Numbered from the stretch's first letter, positions 1 to 8,393 are shown. The stretch: DNA of 10,148 bases from CAYSHJ01 sp964589725 (GCA_964589725.1 CAZPUJ010000372.1:1-10148), one strand, 5' to 3'. Notes: generated by a model from the sequence alone, not told the origin. Made by a program: numbers and translations.

Positions 1-2745
1 GAATGGGAGCACAAATACAAGTGGTTCAACAACCACTTCTGGGAATACCCGATGATGCCCAAGCGGCTCCGCGAGTCCGCGTGCTTGAAGTGTCATCACT
101 CGGTGGTCGAGCTCGGCCAGAACACGAAGTTCGGCGCGACGGCACCGCAAGTCCATGAAGGCTGGAAGCTGATTCAGAAATACGGCTGTTTCGGCTGTCA
201 CGAGATCAACGGCTTCGACGCCGGAAAGTCGGTCGGACCGGACCTGCGACTCGAACCGCAGACCGCCGCGGAAGCCAAGAAGATCGCGGACGACCCCAAA
301 GCGGTTGCCGGCACGATGCGCAAGGTCGGACCCAGCTTGCAGCACATCGCCAGCAAGACGACACGGGAGTGGGTGGCTTATTGGACTGAAGAGCCGAAGC
401 GCTTCCGCCCGACCACGACCATGCCGCAGTTCTTCAAGCTCTCGAATCAGGACGACGCGCACGGCCAGAAGTTTTCAAAAGTCGAGTTAGCCGCGCTCGC
501 GCACTATTTCTTCGACAAAGCGCAGCCGCTGAAACTCGACAAGCCGAAGGAAGGTTATCAGCCGAACGCCGATCGTGGTAAGTTGTTCTTCGCTCAGAAG
601 GGTTGTTTGGCCTGCCACAGCCATGACGACGCGCGCTTCAAAGGCTCGCATGCCGATTTCGCTCCGAATCTCAGCAAGGTCCACGCCAAGATCAAGGCGG
701 GTGCCGACGGCTTCAACTGGGTCTACACCTGGATTCGCGAGCCGACACGTCATCACGATCGCACGCGTATGCCAAATTTGTTCCTTGAACCGGAAGGCAA
801 GGATGAGAATTACGTCGATCCCGCCGCCGACATCGCGGCGTTCCTGCTGAACGCTGAGGTTAAGTCCGAACCATATCCGTCGATTCAGGTAGACGACTCC
901 GAAGTCGACGAACTGGTCGAGTTGTTGCTCGCGCGCCGCAAGACCGTGACGCCGGCGCAAGCCAAGCAGGTGATGCAAACTCGCGAATACCCGATCGCTC
1001 GCGACAACGTGAAGGGGGACGAGATCGAATTGGTCCCTGAAAAAGCCGACGCGGAAATCAGTGATGAAGATTGGCGGCGCAGGAAAATGAATTACCTCGG
1101 CCGTGTCACGATCTCGCGGTACGGTTGCTACGGCTGCCACGATATTCCGAACTTCGAGACCGCTCGCCCGATCGGCACTGCGTTGCAGGATTGGGGTCTG
1201 AAGGATCCGTCGCGGCTCGCGCCGGAGCACATCGAAGAGTATCTGCATTATCACGGCGAACCGGACGGCACTTCGACCCAACACCGCATCAAGACCGCGC
1301 TGATTAAGGCTCGCTCGGACGACTTCGACAGCCACGAACAAGAAGAACGCGAACTGAGCGCTGCGTACTTCTACGAAAACTTGCTGCATCACGGCCGAGC
1401 CGGCTTCATCTGGCAAAAGCTCCGCGATCCGCGCAGCTACGATTTCCAGAAGACGAGCACGAAGTTTTACGACGAACGGCTCCGCATGCCGAAGTTTCCG
1501 TTGAAAGAACACGAGATTGAAGCGATCTCGACGTTCGTGCTTGGCTTGGTCGCCCGACCGCCTGCGGAAAAATATCAGTACCACCCGAAGGGGGCCGAGC
1601 TGGCGAAGATCGAAGGCGAGAAGCTGTTGCAGAAGTACAACTGCGTCGGCTGCCACGTCATTGATCTGCCGGAGATCGCGTACGGCGAGAAACTGGATGA
1701 CCTGCAGGCTTCGGTCTTGGAAACGCGCGATCACGAGGCGGGACGCGATCTGCTGTTGAAACTCAAGCCGCCGCGCAAGGGGCTGACGCAGCAGGTGAAA
1801 GAGGTCAAGACGGCGGACTCGGTCGAGAGACTGCCGGTCATCGCATTCCGTGGCTTGATGGCGTCGCGGCCCGACCCGGACGATGATCCGGCGGATCAGG
1901 CGTATGGCTACGACCTGTGGGAAACGCTTGACGTCAACGGCAAGGTACTGTTTCCGGGTGAGCGAATCACCGTCGGAGTTTTGAAATTGGTGTCGCAGAA
2001 GCCGGCTCGCGGAGGTCACTTTGCGGAATGGCTGGTGGATGATTTGCTCAAGCTCAATAAAGAAAACAACGCTTGGCAAATGTCTCCGCCGCCGTTGTAC
2101 CTGGAAGGGATCAAGGTGCAGACGCCGTGGCTGTATCAGTTCCTCAAGAACCCGTACCAGATTCGCCACACGACCGTGCTCCGTATGCCCAAGTTCAACA
2201 TGAGTGACGCCGAGGCGCAGGCGTTGGCGAACTACTTTGCGGCTTACGACGTAGCATCATATCCGTATCAAGATCTTCCACAGCGTCAACCGCCGTACCT
2301 CGCGGAGATGAACGCGAAGTATCACGAGAAACATCCGCAACGGCCGGGCGATTACCTGCAAGAGTCGTGGCGAGTGCTCAATGCGCCGCTGTGCATCAAG
2401 TGTCACTCTCTGGGTGGCCGCGAGGTGAAGGTGTCGGACCCCAAGAAGGACATTCGTGGCCCGAACTTGGATCAGGTGTCGGATCGACTGCAGCCTGATT
2501 GGATGCTGTTGTGGTTCTACAAACCGAGATGGATCACGCCGTACACCTCAATGCCGGCTCCGTTCGCGAAAGATAAGCAGGACTACCTGCCATTGCTGGG
2601 TGGTGATGCGGGCGATCAAACGATCGCGGTGCGTGATGTCTTAGCAAACTATCTGCGCCTGATGGAACGAGAAGGCAAGCAGGCAGACACGGCGATCACG
2701 ACGGCTCCCGCATCCGACGCGAAAGCCAATGAAGACAACAAGTAG
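1..2745 (+). CDS. Large multihaem c-type cytochrome, six CXXCH sites visible (5' partial)
   Basis: The reading frame is open from base 1, so the gene starts upstream; 914 residues are visible before the TAG stop. Numbering from the first in-window codon, CXXCH haem c sites begin at residues 28 (CLKCH), 63 (CFGCH), 202 (CLACH), 376 (CYGCH), 548 (CVGCH) and 798 (CIKCH). Each of the last five is followed by a Met-Pro motif suited to the sixth iron ligand: Met141, 257, 496, 729 and 851. This gives five class I-like modules in series plus a first haem whose distal ligand is unclear. Modules 4 and 5 carry long inserts (about 120 and 180 residues between haem site and Met). c-haem is attached outside the cytoplasmic membrane, so the protein should act there in electron transfer. 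A partner is not shown; the adjacent copper protein, dihaem cytochrome and oxidase suggest a route from a quinol-oxidising complex to oxygen. Family identity beyond 'c-type cytochrome' is not certain. Confidence 0.93.
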   Translation, partial: EWEHKYKWFNNHFWEYPMMPKRLRESACLKCHHSVVELGQNTKFGATAPQVHEGWKLIQKYGCFGCHEINGFDAGKSVGPDLRLEPQTAAEAKKIADDPKAVAGTMRKVGPSLQHIASKTTREWVAYWTEEPKRFRPTTTMPQFFKLSNQDDAHGQKFSKVELAALAHYFFDKAQPLKLDKPKEGYQPNADRGKLFFAQKGCLACHSHDDARFKGSHADFAPNLSKVHAKIKAGADGFNWVYTWIREPTRHHDRTRMPNLFLEPEGKDENYVDPAADIAAFLLNAEVKSEPYPSIQVDDSEVDELVELLLARRKTVTPAQAKQVMQTREYPIARDNVKGDEIELVPEKADAEISDEDWRRRKMNYLGRVTISRYGCYGCHDIPNFETARPIGTALQDWGLKDPSRLAPEHIEEYLHYHGEPDGTSTQHRIKTALIKARSDDFDSHEQEERELSAAYFYENLLHHGRAGFIWQKLRDPRSYDFQKTSTKFYDERLRMPKFPLKEHEIEAISTFVLGLVARPPAEKYQYHPKGAELAKIEGEKLLQKYNCVGCHVIDLPEIAYGEKLDDLQASVLETRDHEAGRDLLLKLKPPRKGLTQQVKEVKTADSVERLPVIAFRGLMASRPDPDDDPADQAYGYDLWETLDVNGKVLFPGERITVGVLKLVSQKPARGGHFAEWLVDDLLKLNKENNAWQMSPPPLYLEGIKVQTPWLYQFLKNPYQIRHTTVLRMPKFNMSDAEAQALANYFAAYDVASYPYQDLPQRQPPYLAEMNAKYHEKHPQRPGDYLQESWRVLNAPLCIKCHSLGGREVKVSDPKKDIRGPNLDQVSDRLQPDWMLLWFYKPRWITPYTSMPAPFAKDKQDYLPLLGGDAGDQTIAVRDVLANYLRLMEREGKQADTAITTAPASDAKANEDNK

Positions 2746-2759
2746 GACGGAGACGAATC

Positions 2760-3653
2760 ATGAAAACGCTTTGTCCGAAATTTTTCTCACCGTTCACGAT
2801 CGGTCTGCTGGCGATCGGTGCCGGCCTGATGGTTGCATCGATCGGTTGCGGCAAGTTAGACACCGGGGCGTATGCCGAACCGAACGTGCGCGTGAAGGCC
2901 GCCGAATCGCTGGTCGGTGAGCCTAAGAAGGGCGACGGTGACAACAGAGATATCGTCCCTGACACAGGTGCTCCCGGAACGCTTGTCGGTCGTGTGGCCT
3001 TCAAAGAATCTTCGGTCAAGAAATCGATGCAGGCGGTGATCATCAAAAAGGGGACGTCGACGAGAGATCCCGAATTTTGTGGGGCCAATGCGGATATCGT
3101 CAGCGAAGAGTTATTGGTCGGCGACGATGGCGGTATCGCTAATGTGTTCGTGTATCTCGAAAAGCCGCCGCCCGGATTCAAATTGGCAGCGCCGAGCGAG
3201 ACGATTCCGTTTGATCAAAAAGGTTGTGTCTTCCTGACTCACGCACTGATCTGCCAAGTGGGGCAGACCATCAAAGTGCTGAATGATGACGGTGTCACCC
3301 ACAACACGCGTACGGTCCCACTCAGAAACACCGGTGAGAATTTCACGGTCGGAAAAGGCGAGCGTGCTGGCCTGACGTTGATCTACAAGAAGCCCGAGAG
3401 CATTCCGGTGACTGTGAAATGCGACCTGCATGCGTGGATGAGCGCATATCACCTGCCTCTGAATCATCCGTTCGGCGCGGTGACAGGTAAGGATGGCAAA
3501 TTCAAGATCGAGAACTTGCCGGCGGGAAAACATGAATTCAAGGTTTGGCACGAGAAGGTGGGATTTCTTGATCGCAAATTGAAAGTCTCGATCAAAGGTG
3601 GTGAGACGACGGAAGTCCCCATCCCTGCCGAAGCGGCGAAGTTTGGACCTTAA
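2760..3653 (+). CDS. Cupredoxin-like (type 1 copper) membrane-anchored or exported protein
   Basis: A protein of 297 residues. The N-terminus has a hydrophobic segment (about residues 11-29) ending in SIGC, so Cys30 could be lipidated; the -3 position is Ser, so a true lipobox is uncertain. The region about 75-227 is beta-rich and cupredoxin-like. It shows His181 (VTHNTR) and Cys221-x2-His224-x2-Met227, a full type 1 copper ligand set with the C-x2-H-x2-M spacing known from amicyanin. The C-terminal part (about 235-290, with VTGKDGKFKIENLPAGKHEF) resembles the beta-sandwich of carboxypeptidase regulatory-like domains. Such proteins are often annotated as plastocyanin-like or methylamine utilisation proteins. 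Cys107, Cys166 and Cys175 may form disulfides. The start ATG follows the hexahaem gene by 14 bases and has GGAG 7 bases upstream, so the two are probably cotranscribed. A role as a small electron carrier on the outer face of the membrane is inferred; copper binding is predicted from ligands only. Confidence 0.88.
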   Translation: MKTLCPKFFSPFTIGLLAIGAGLMVASIGCGKLDTGAYAEPNVRVKAAESLVGEPKKGDGDNRDIVPDTGAPGTLVGRVAFKESSVKKSMQAVIIKKGTSTRDPEFCGANADIVSEELLVGDDGGIANVFVYLEKPPPGFKLAAPSETIPFDQKGCVFLTHALICQVGQTIKVLNDDGVTHNTRTVPLRNTGENFTVGKGERAGLTLIYKKPESIPVTVKCDLHAWMSAYHLPLNHPFGAVTGKDGKFKIENLPAGKHEFKVWHEKVGFLDRKLKVSIKGGETTEVPIPAEAAKFGP

Positions 3654-3660
3654 TTGGTGT

Positions 3661-3684
3661 GTTCGTAGTTCCAGATTCAGATGG
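3661..3684 (-). repeat. Degenerate copy of a 24-bp palindromic repeat
   Basis: The first 12 bases, GTTCGTAGTTCC, are the exact reverse complement of GGAACTACGAAC at 3871-3882. Over the full 24 bases, 19 match the reverse complement of 3859-3882. The central TTCA is kept, but the hairpin stem is partly lost: only the outer C-G, C-G and A-T pairs remain. Confidence 0.65.
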
Positions 3685-3813
3685 TCTTGTTCGACAGACG
3701 AGAACTAATCCTCAAACAAGCGACCCCGCGGACCTTGCGTCGGCGGTTCATAGGTTTCTGCCCTACGAGGTCATTGAATTCGAGTGGCGTCCTGTAGTGC
3801 AAAAACCCGCGAG

Positions 3814-3834
3814 CCACTGAGACAAGCTCAGTGG
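3814..3834. repeat. Perfect 8-bp stem-loop
   Basis: CCACTGAG at 3814-3821 pairs with CTCAGTGG at 3827-3834 around a 5-base loop, ACAAG. It lies 62 bases before the GTG start of the dihaem cytochrome gene. No T-run follows it, so I do not call it a terminator. Confidence 0.6.
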
Positions 3835-3858
3835 GATCCGTTGGTTGAGAACTAATGC

Positions 3859-3882
3859 CCGCCTGAAGGCGGAACTACGAAC
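3859..3882 (+). repeat. 24-bp palindromic repeat, intact copy
   Basis: CCGCC-TGAA-GGCGG at 3859-3872 forms a 5-bp GC stem with a 4-base loop and is followed by AACTACGAAC. The 24-base unit recurs in inverted orientation at 3661-3684. It ends one base before the ACTGGAGG region that holds the ribosome binding site of the next gene, so the hairpin sits just 5' of the translation start region. Confidence 0.65.
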
Positions 3883-3883
3883 T

Positions 3884-3888
3884 GGAGG
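3884..3888 (+). promoter_or_regulatory. Shine-Dalgarno of the dihaem cytochrome gene
   Basis: GGAGG lies 8 bases before the GTG at 3897, an ideal spacing that fixes this non-ATG start. The GGAG here can also pair with CTCC at 3892-3895, a weak 4-bp stem that could slightly lower access. Confidence 0.75.
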
Positions 3889-3896
3889 ATGCTCCT

Positions 3897-5333
3897 GTGA
3901 GCGTGCGTTGGCAAACATTGGTGGCTTGCACTGTAACTTGCTGCTTGGCAGGCTGCGGTGGAGGTGAATCGTCGAAAGCTCGCTTCGCCGAGAACACGGA
4001 ACTGGCGAAACCGCTGCTGCGGAAAGCTCGCACCAAAGTTCAAGAGACGGTCATCGAGAATTTTGGAACACCGTTGGACTGCGTCGCGTGGCTCAAGCTA
4101 CTACCGGCGGTGAACTACGGCAAAGCCGAAGGAACGATCAAATCGGTCAATGGCCAGAACCTGGCGGTCGAGTTCAATGCCGAGACCAGCGACCTCGAAA
4201 GCCTGAAGTCGCCGGAGTTGAGTCGCTCCGGATTGCTGTTCACGTCCGGAGCCAATCAAGACACGTCGGTGTTGCTCGCTAGCTACGACGCCAGCGCGAA
4301 ATTGCTTGTAACACTCGAGGCTCTCAAGACGGTGCCTGCGGCAGGCGATCAGTTTGTCGTCGCGGGGCACATCCTGCGACACGGCCGCAAGCTGTACGCT
4401 CGGCATTGTCAGCACTGCCACGGCGTCTCGGGAGACGGCAATGGCCCGACCGCTCATTACTTGAACCCGAAACCGCGCGACTATCGCAAAGGGCTGTTCA
4501 AGTTCACGTCCACGCCGCGGAAATCGAAAGCGACGCGTGACGATTTGCGGCGAATCATCGCCGCGGGTTTGCCCGGCACCTACATGCCCGCATTCGTTCC
4601 GATGCTGAAGGATCACGAACTGGTCGCCATCGTCGAGTACGTCCGCTGGCTGGCGATGCGCGGTGAGATCGAGCGCGCACTGCTTGTAGAACTCAACGGA
4701 GATTATTCCAAAGCGGCTGTCAAGGACGTAGCCGAATCGTCCAAAACAAAAGAGAGTAAAGTCCAAGAGCAAGTCGAAGTGCAATTAGAAAAGTATCTGA
4801 AGGACGAGTATCCAGGACTCGTCAATGAGCTGGCGAGTGACTTGGCCGAGAAGTGGATTTCCGTGGAAGTAGAAGGAGTGGTCATCGTTCCCAAGAAGCC
4901 ACGCACGCCCGATTCGGCGGAGTCGCGTGCGAACGGGAAAAAATTGTTTCTCGGCGATAAAGCAAAATGCGTGAACTGTCACGGTCCGGCCGGTCGCGGC
5001 AACGGAGTCATGACCGAGGACTTCCTGACGAACGATGAAACCAAGCAGCGAAATCCCGATCGTGGCTTGTTCGATGAGTGGGGCAATGCACAGAAGCCGC
5101 GCGATCTGACGCGGGGGATTTACCGCGGTGGTCGTCGGCCTCTGGATATTTACCGCCGGGTCGCTGTGGGGATTAAGGGAACTCAGATGCCTGGCTCGGC
5201 AACATCACTGACCGAGGAGGAGATGTGGGACTTGGTCAATTACGTGCTGTCGATTCCCTTTGAATCGTCGGCTCCGAAAGTCAAGCCGCAGAGCGTGGCG
5301 GTGAATCCAAGCGGCCACGAGCATGCGAATTAG
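3897..5333 (+). CDS. Dihaem c-type cytochrome lipoprotein
   Basis: A protein of 478 residues with a GTG start chosen from the GGAGG 8 bases upstream. The N-terminus carries a classic lipobox, LAGC, with Cys20 as the predicted lipidation site, so the protein should be anchored on the outer face of a membrane. Residues about 25-155 form a domain without haem sites that I do not recognise. A first cytochrome c module has CQHCH (171-175) and a Met ligand at 230 (GTYMPAF). A second has CVNCH (358-362) and Met431 (GTQMPGS). The two are joined by a charged, probably helical linker (about 257-335). The paired GTxMP motifs show both haems as class I His/Met type. It lies directly before coxB, whose product lacks a cytochrome c domain, so it may pass electrons to the CuA centre; this role is inferred from context. 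The gap to coxB is filled with palindromes. Confidence 0.93.
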   Translation: MSVRWQTLVACTVTCCLAGCGGGESSKARFAENTELAKPLLRKARTKVQETVIENFGTPLDCVAWLKLLPAVNYGKAEGTIKSVNGQNLAVEFNAETSDLESLKSPELSRSGLLFTSGANQDTSVLLASYDASAKLLVTLEALKTVPAAGDQFVVAGHILRHGRKLYARHCQHCHGVSGDGNGPTAHYLNPKPRDYRKGLFKFTSTPRKSKATRDDLRRIIAAGLPGTYMPAFVPMLKDHELVAIVEYVRWLAMRGEIERALLVELNGDYSKAAVKDVAESSKTKESKVQEQVEVQLEKYLKDEYPGLVNELASDLAEKWISVEVEGVVIVPKKPRTPDSAESRANGKKLFLGDKAKCVNCHGPAGRGNGVMTEDFLTNDETKQRNPDRGLFDEWGNAQKPRDLTRGIYRGGRRPLDIYRRVAVGIKGTQMPGSATSLTEEEMWDLVNYVLSIPFESSAPKVKPQSVAVNPSGHEHAN

Positions 5334-5359
5334 ATATACCGCCCGCGGCCGAGTCGGAA

Positions 5360-5420
5360 ACTAACCCGACGCGTAAGCGAGGAACTGTTACCTCACCCCT
5401 CGCTTACGCTTCGGGTTAGT
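5360..5420. repeat. Long inverted repeat (23-bp arms) forming a strong hairpin
   Basis: The left arm at 5360-5382 and the right arm at 5398-5420 are reverse complements at 22 of 23 positions, with a 15-base loop at 5383-5397. The arms contain ACTAACCCGA and GCGTAAGCGAGG. It begins 27 bases after the dihaem cytochrome stop codon. Without a T-run it is not a classic intrinsic terminator, but an RNA hairpin this strong could stop 3' exonucleases or separate expression of the cytochrome and oxidase genes. Confidence 0.8.
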
Positions 5421-5468
5421 GTGGATGCTGTCCTAATGTGTCAGACTTGGCCGTGCGAGGTATAGTCG

Positions 5469-5488
5469 CCGAATTCGCGAGGATTCGG
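5469..5488 (+). repeat. GNRA-loop palindrome, divergent copy (GCGA loop)
   Basis: CCGAATTC-GCGA-GGATTCGG forms an 8-bp stem with one T.G wobble. Compared with the copy at 6391-6410, the second stem pair has changed from T-A to C-G on both sides, which keeps the pairing. Confidence 0.6.
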
Positions 5489-5516
5489 TTGGAATGGTTG
5501 TTGCATCGAAGACGAA

Positions 5517-5540
5517 CTGAACTCTTACGAGTTCAGCTAC
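5517..5540 (-). repeat. GNRA-loop palindrome, minus orientation (GTAA loop)
   Basis: On the + strand CTGAACTC at 5517-5524 pairs perfectly with GAGTTCAG at 5529-5536 around TTAC; read on the minus strand the loop is GTAA. The minus-strand flank GTAG matches the flank of the copies at 6387 and 8332, which sets the orientation. One stem pair differs from those copies by a compensatory T-A to C-G change. Confidence 0.75.
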
Positions 5541-5561
5541 GAGGAATGTGACCCCGCAAGC

Positions 5562-5566
5562 GGGAG
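5562..5566 (+). promoter_or_regulatory. Shine-Dalgarno that decides the coxB start
   Basis: GGGAG lies 8 bases before the GTG at 5575. The in-frame GTG at 5548 has only a GAGG 3 bases away, too close for normal initiation. Part of this site lies in a small palindrome (CCCGC at 5553-5557, GCGGG at 5560-5564), so it may be partly masked in the mRNA. Confidence 0.6.
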
Positions 5567-5574
5567 TTTTAGAC

Positions 5575-6390
5575 GTGCGCAAGTTTTGGTGTTCTTTCTT
5601 TGTGTTCTGGCCGATTGTGGCGATTCTGTTGTGCTGGGTCGCGCCTCAGTACGGCTGGTGGTTCCCTGGGGCATCCGTCACGGTGCTGGGGCAGGAAATT
5701 GATGACCTCTTTTATTTGATCTTGGTGATCGTCACGGTCGTGTTCGTCGGCACACAAGCGGCCTTGGGATACGTGCTGTGGACCGGCGCGCACAACGACA
5801 ACGAGAAATCCTGGTTCACGCACGGCAGCCACAATTTGGAAGTCATTTGGAGTGTCGTACCGTCGGTGATTCTGCTGTTCTTGGCGCTGTATCAAATGGA
5901 TGTCTGGATGCGCTTCCGTGTGAGGACCTACTTCCCGGAAGGAGTGATCGAAGCCCCGGTGGCGGAAGTCACGGCTCGGCAATTCGAGTGGCGCATTCGT
6001 TATCCCGCGCCGGGCAAGACGCTGCACCTCAAGCCGCAACCGGATGACCTGTACACTGTCAACGACTTGCACGTGCCGATCAACAAGGCGGTGATGATCA
6101 ATCTCCGCAGCGACGACGTGCAGCATTCGTTCTTCTTGCCACACCTGCGAGTCAAACAAGACGCGATCCCGGGACAGGTGATTCCCATCTGGTTCAAGGT
6201 CGAGAAGAAGGGCGAATACGATCTCACGTGCGCCGAGTTGTGCGGCTGGGGACATTACAAGATGCGTGCCCGCTGCGTGGCCGAACGCGAAATCGATTTT
6301 CAAGCGTATCTGAAGAAGTTGCAGGCCGATCAAAACTACGATGGTTTTCCAGCATCGTCGGAATCGTTGGCCAAGAAGGGTGACGAGTAG
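5575..6390 (+). CDS. coxB: Cytochrome c oxidase subunit II (CuA subunit)
   Basis: Subunit II accepts electrons from a soluble or membrane-bound donor at its binuclear CuA centre and passes them to haem a of subunit I. From GTG 5575 the protein has 271 residues. Hydrophobic segments lie at about residues 5-22 (possible signal or extra helix), 43-69 and 90-108; the last two match the usual pair of subunit II helices, with VIWSVVPSVILLFLAL typical of the second. The CuA site is complete: His184 (VQHSFF), then Cys219-x3-Cys223-x3-His227-x2-Met230 in CAELCGWGHYKM. The aromatic stretch ARQFEW matches the electron entry region. The protein ends about 40 residues after the copper site, so there is no fused cytochrome c domain as in caa3 oxidases. 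A GTG at 5548 would add nine residues but has a poor ribosome binding site. The TAG stop lies within a repeat element. coxA follows after 87 bases. Confidence 0.97.
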   Translation: MRKFWCSFFVFWPIVAILLCWVAPQYGWWFPGASVTVLGQEIDDLFYLILVIVTVVFVGTQAALGYVLWTGAHNDNEKSWFTHGSHNLEVIWSVVPSVILLFLALYQMDVWMRFRVRTYFPEGVIEAPVAEVTARQFEWRIRYPAPGKTLHLKPQPDDLYTVNDLHVPINKAVMINLRSDDVQHSFFLPHLRVKQDAIPGQVIPIWFKVEKKGEYDLTCAELCGWGHYKMRARCVAEREIDFQAYLKKLQADQNYDGFPASSESLAKKGDE

Positions 6391-6410
6391 CTGAATTCGC
6401 AAGAATTCAG
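6387..6410 (+). repeat. GNRA-loop palindrome directly after coxB (GCAA loop)
   Basis: CTGAATTC-GCAA-GAATTCAG is a perfect 8-bp stem at 6391-6410, starting at the first base after the coxB stop. The preceding GTAG (6387-6390) is shared with the copies at 8332 and, on the minus strand, 5537-5540, so the coxB TAG belongs to the repeat consensus. No T-run follows. Confidence 0.75.
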
Positions 6411-6477
6411 ACGACCAAGCTTCGAGTGGAATTCTGGGGAATGCCGCTACGAACGAGAAAGAGATCGAGGACCAATC

Positions 6478-8313
<1,836 letters not shown>

Positions 8314-8331
8314 TTCGAGGTTTCTGCGACC

Positions 8332-8356
8332 GTAGCTGAATTCGCAAGAATTCAGC
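8332..8356 (+). repeat. GNRA-loop palindrome after coxA (GCAA loop)
   Basis: GCTGAATTC at 8335-8343 pairs perfectly with GAATTCAGC at 8348-8356 around GCAA, a 9-bp stem, preceded by GTA. The core of 20 bases is identical to that at 6391-6410. It lies 18 bases after the coxA stop codon. Confidence 0.75.
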
Positions 8357-8371
8357 CCATTTGAAAACTCG

Positions 8372-8393
8372 GTTGAATTCTTGCGAATTCAGC
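8372..8393 (-). repeat. GNRA-loop palindrome before ctaA, minus orientation
   Basis: GGTTGAATTC-TTGC-GAATTCAGC forms a 9-bp stem (8372-8380 with 8385-8393) with one T.G wobble. Read on the minus strand the loop is GCAA and the left arm matches the copy at 8332-8356. The two copies are therefore inverted relative to each other and only 15 bases apart; they can form either two small hairpins or one large one, in the 93-base gap before ctaA. Confidence 0.75.

Larger units (their letters stand above)
3654..3896. other. Intergenic spacer bounded by inverted repeats
   Basis: This 243-base gap separates the cupredoxin gene from the dihaem cytochrome gene. It contains no supported coding region. Inverted copies of a 24-bp element lie near its two ends, an additional stem-loop lies near 3814-3834, and a 10-base direct repeat (GAGAACTAAT) occurs at 3700-3709 and 3847-3856. 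No hairpin is followed by a T-run, so a factor-independent terminator is not supported. I see no convincing -35/-10 pair. Confidence 0.6.

Noticed and set aside
487..2169. Long open frame on the minus strand (560 codons) opposite the hexahaem cytochrome
   Set aside because: Its product is Arg- and Leu-rich with no recognisable motif. The + strand frame has six CXXCH sites and clear haem modules, so the reverse frame is a by-product of codon bias.
3889..3900. Mini open frame ATG-CTC-CTG-TGA overlapping the GTG start of the dihaem cytochrome
   Set aside because: GGAGG abuts the ATG with no spacing, so initiation there is unlikely; the overlap is most likely chance.
5461..5466. TATAGT as a possible -10 promoter element for coxB
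   Set aside because: No good -35 hexamer lies about 17 bases upstream, and promoter rules in this lineage are poorly known.
5546..5551. ATG-TGA start-stop before coxB, after GAGG
   Set aside because: The Shine-Dalgarno is one base away, too close, and a start-stop pair of six bases arises easily by chance.
3779..6429. TTCGAGTGG shared by the gaps at 3779-3787 and 6421-6429
   Set aside because: Nine bases, no palindrome and no matching flanks; too short to call a repeat.
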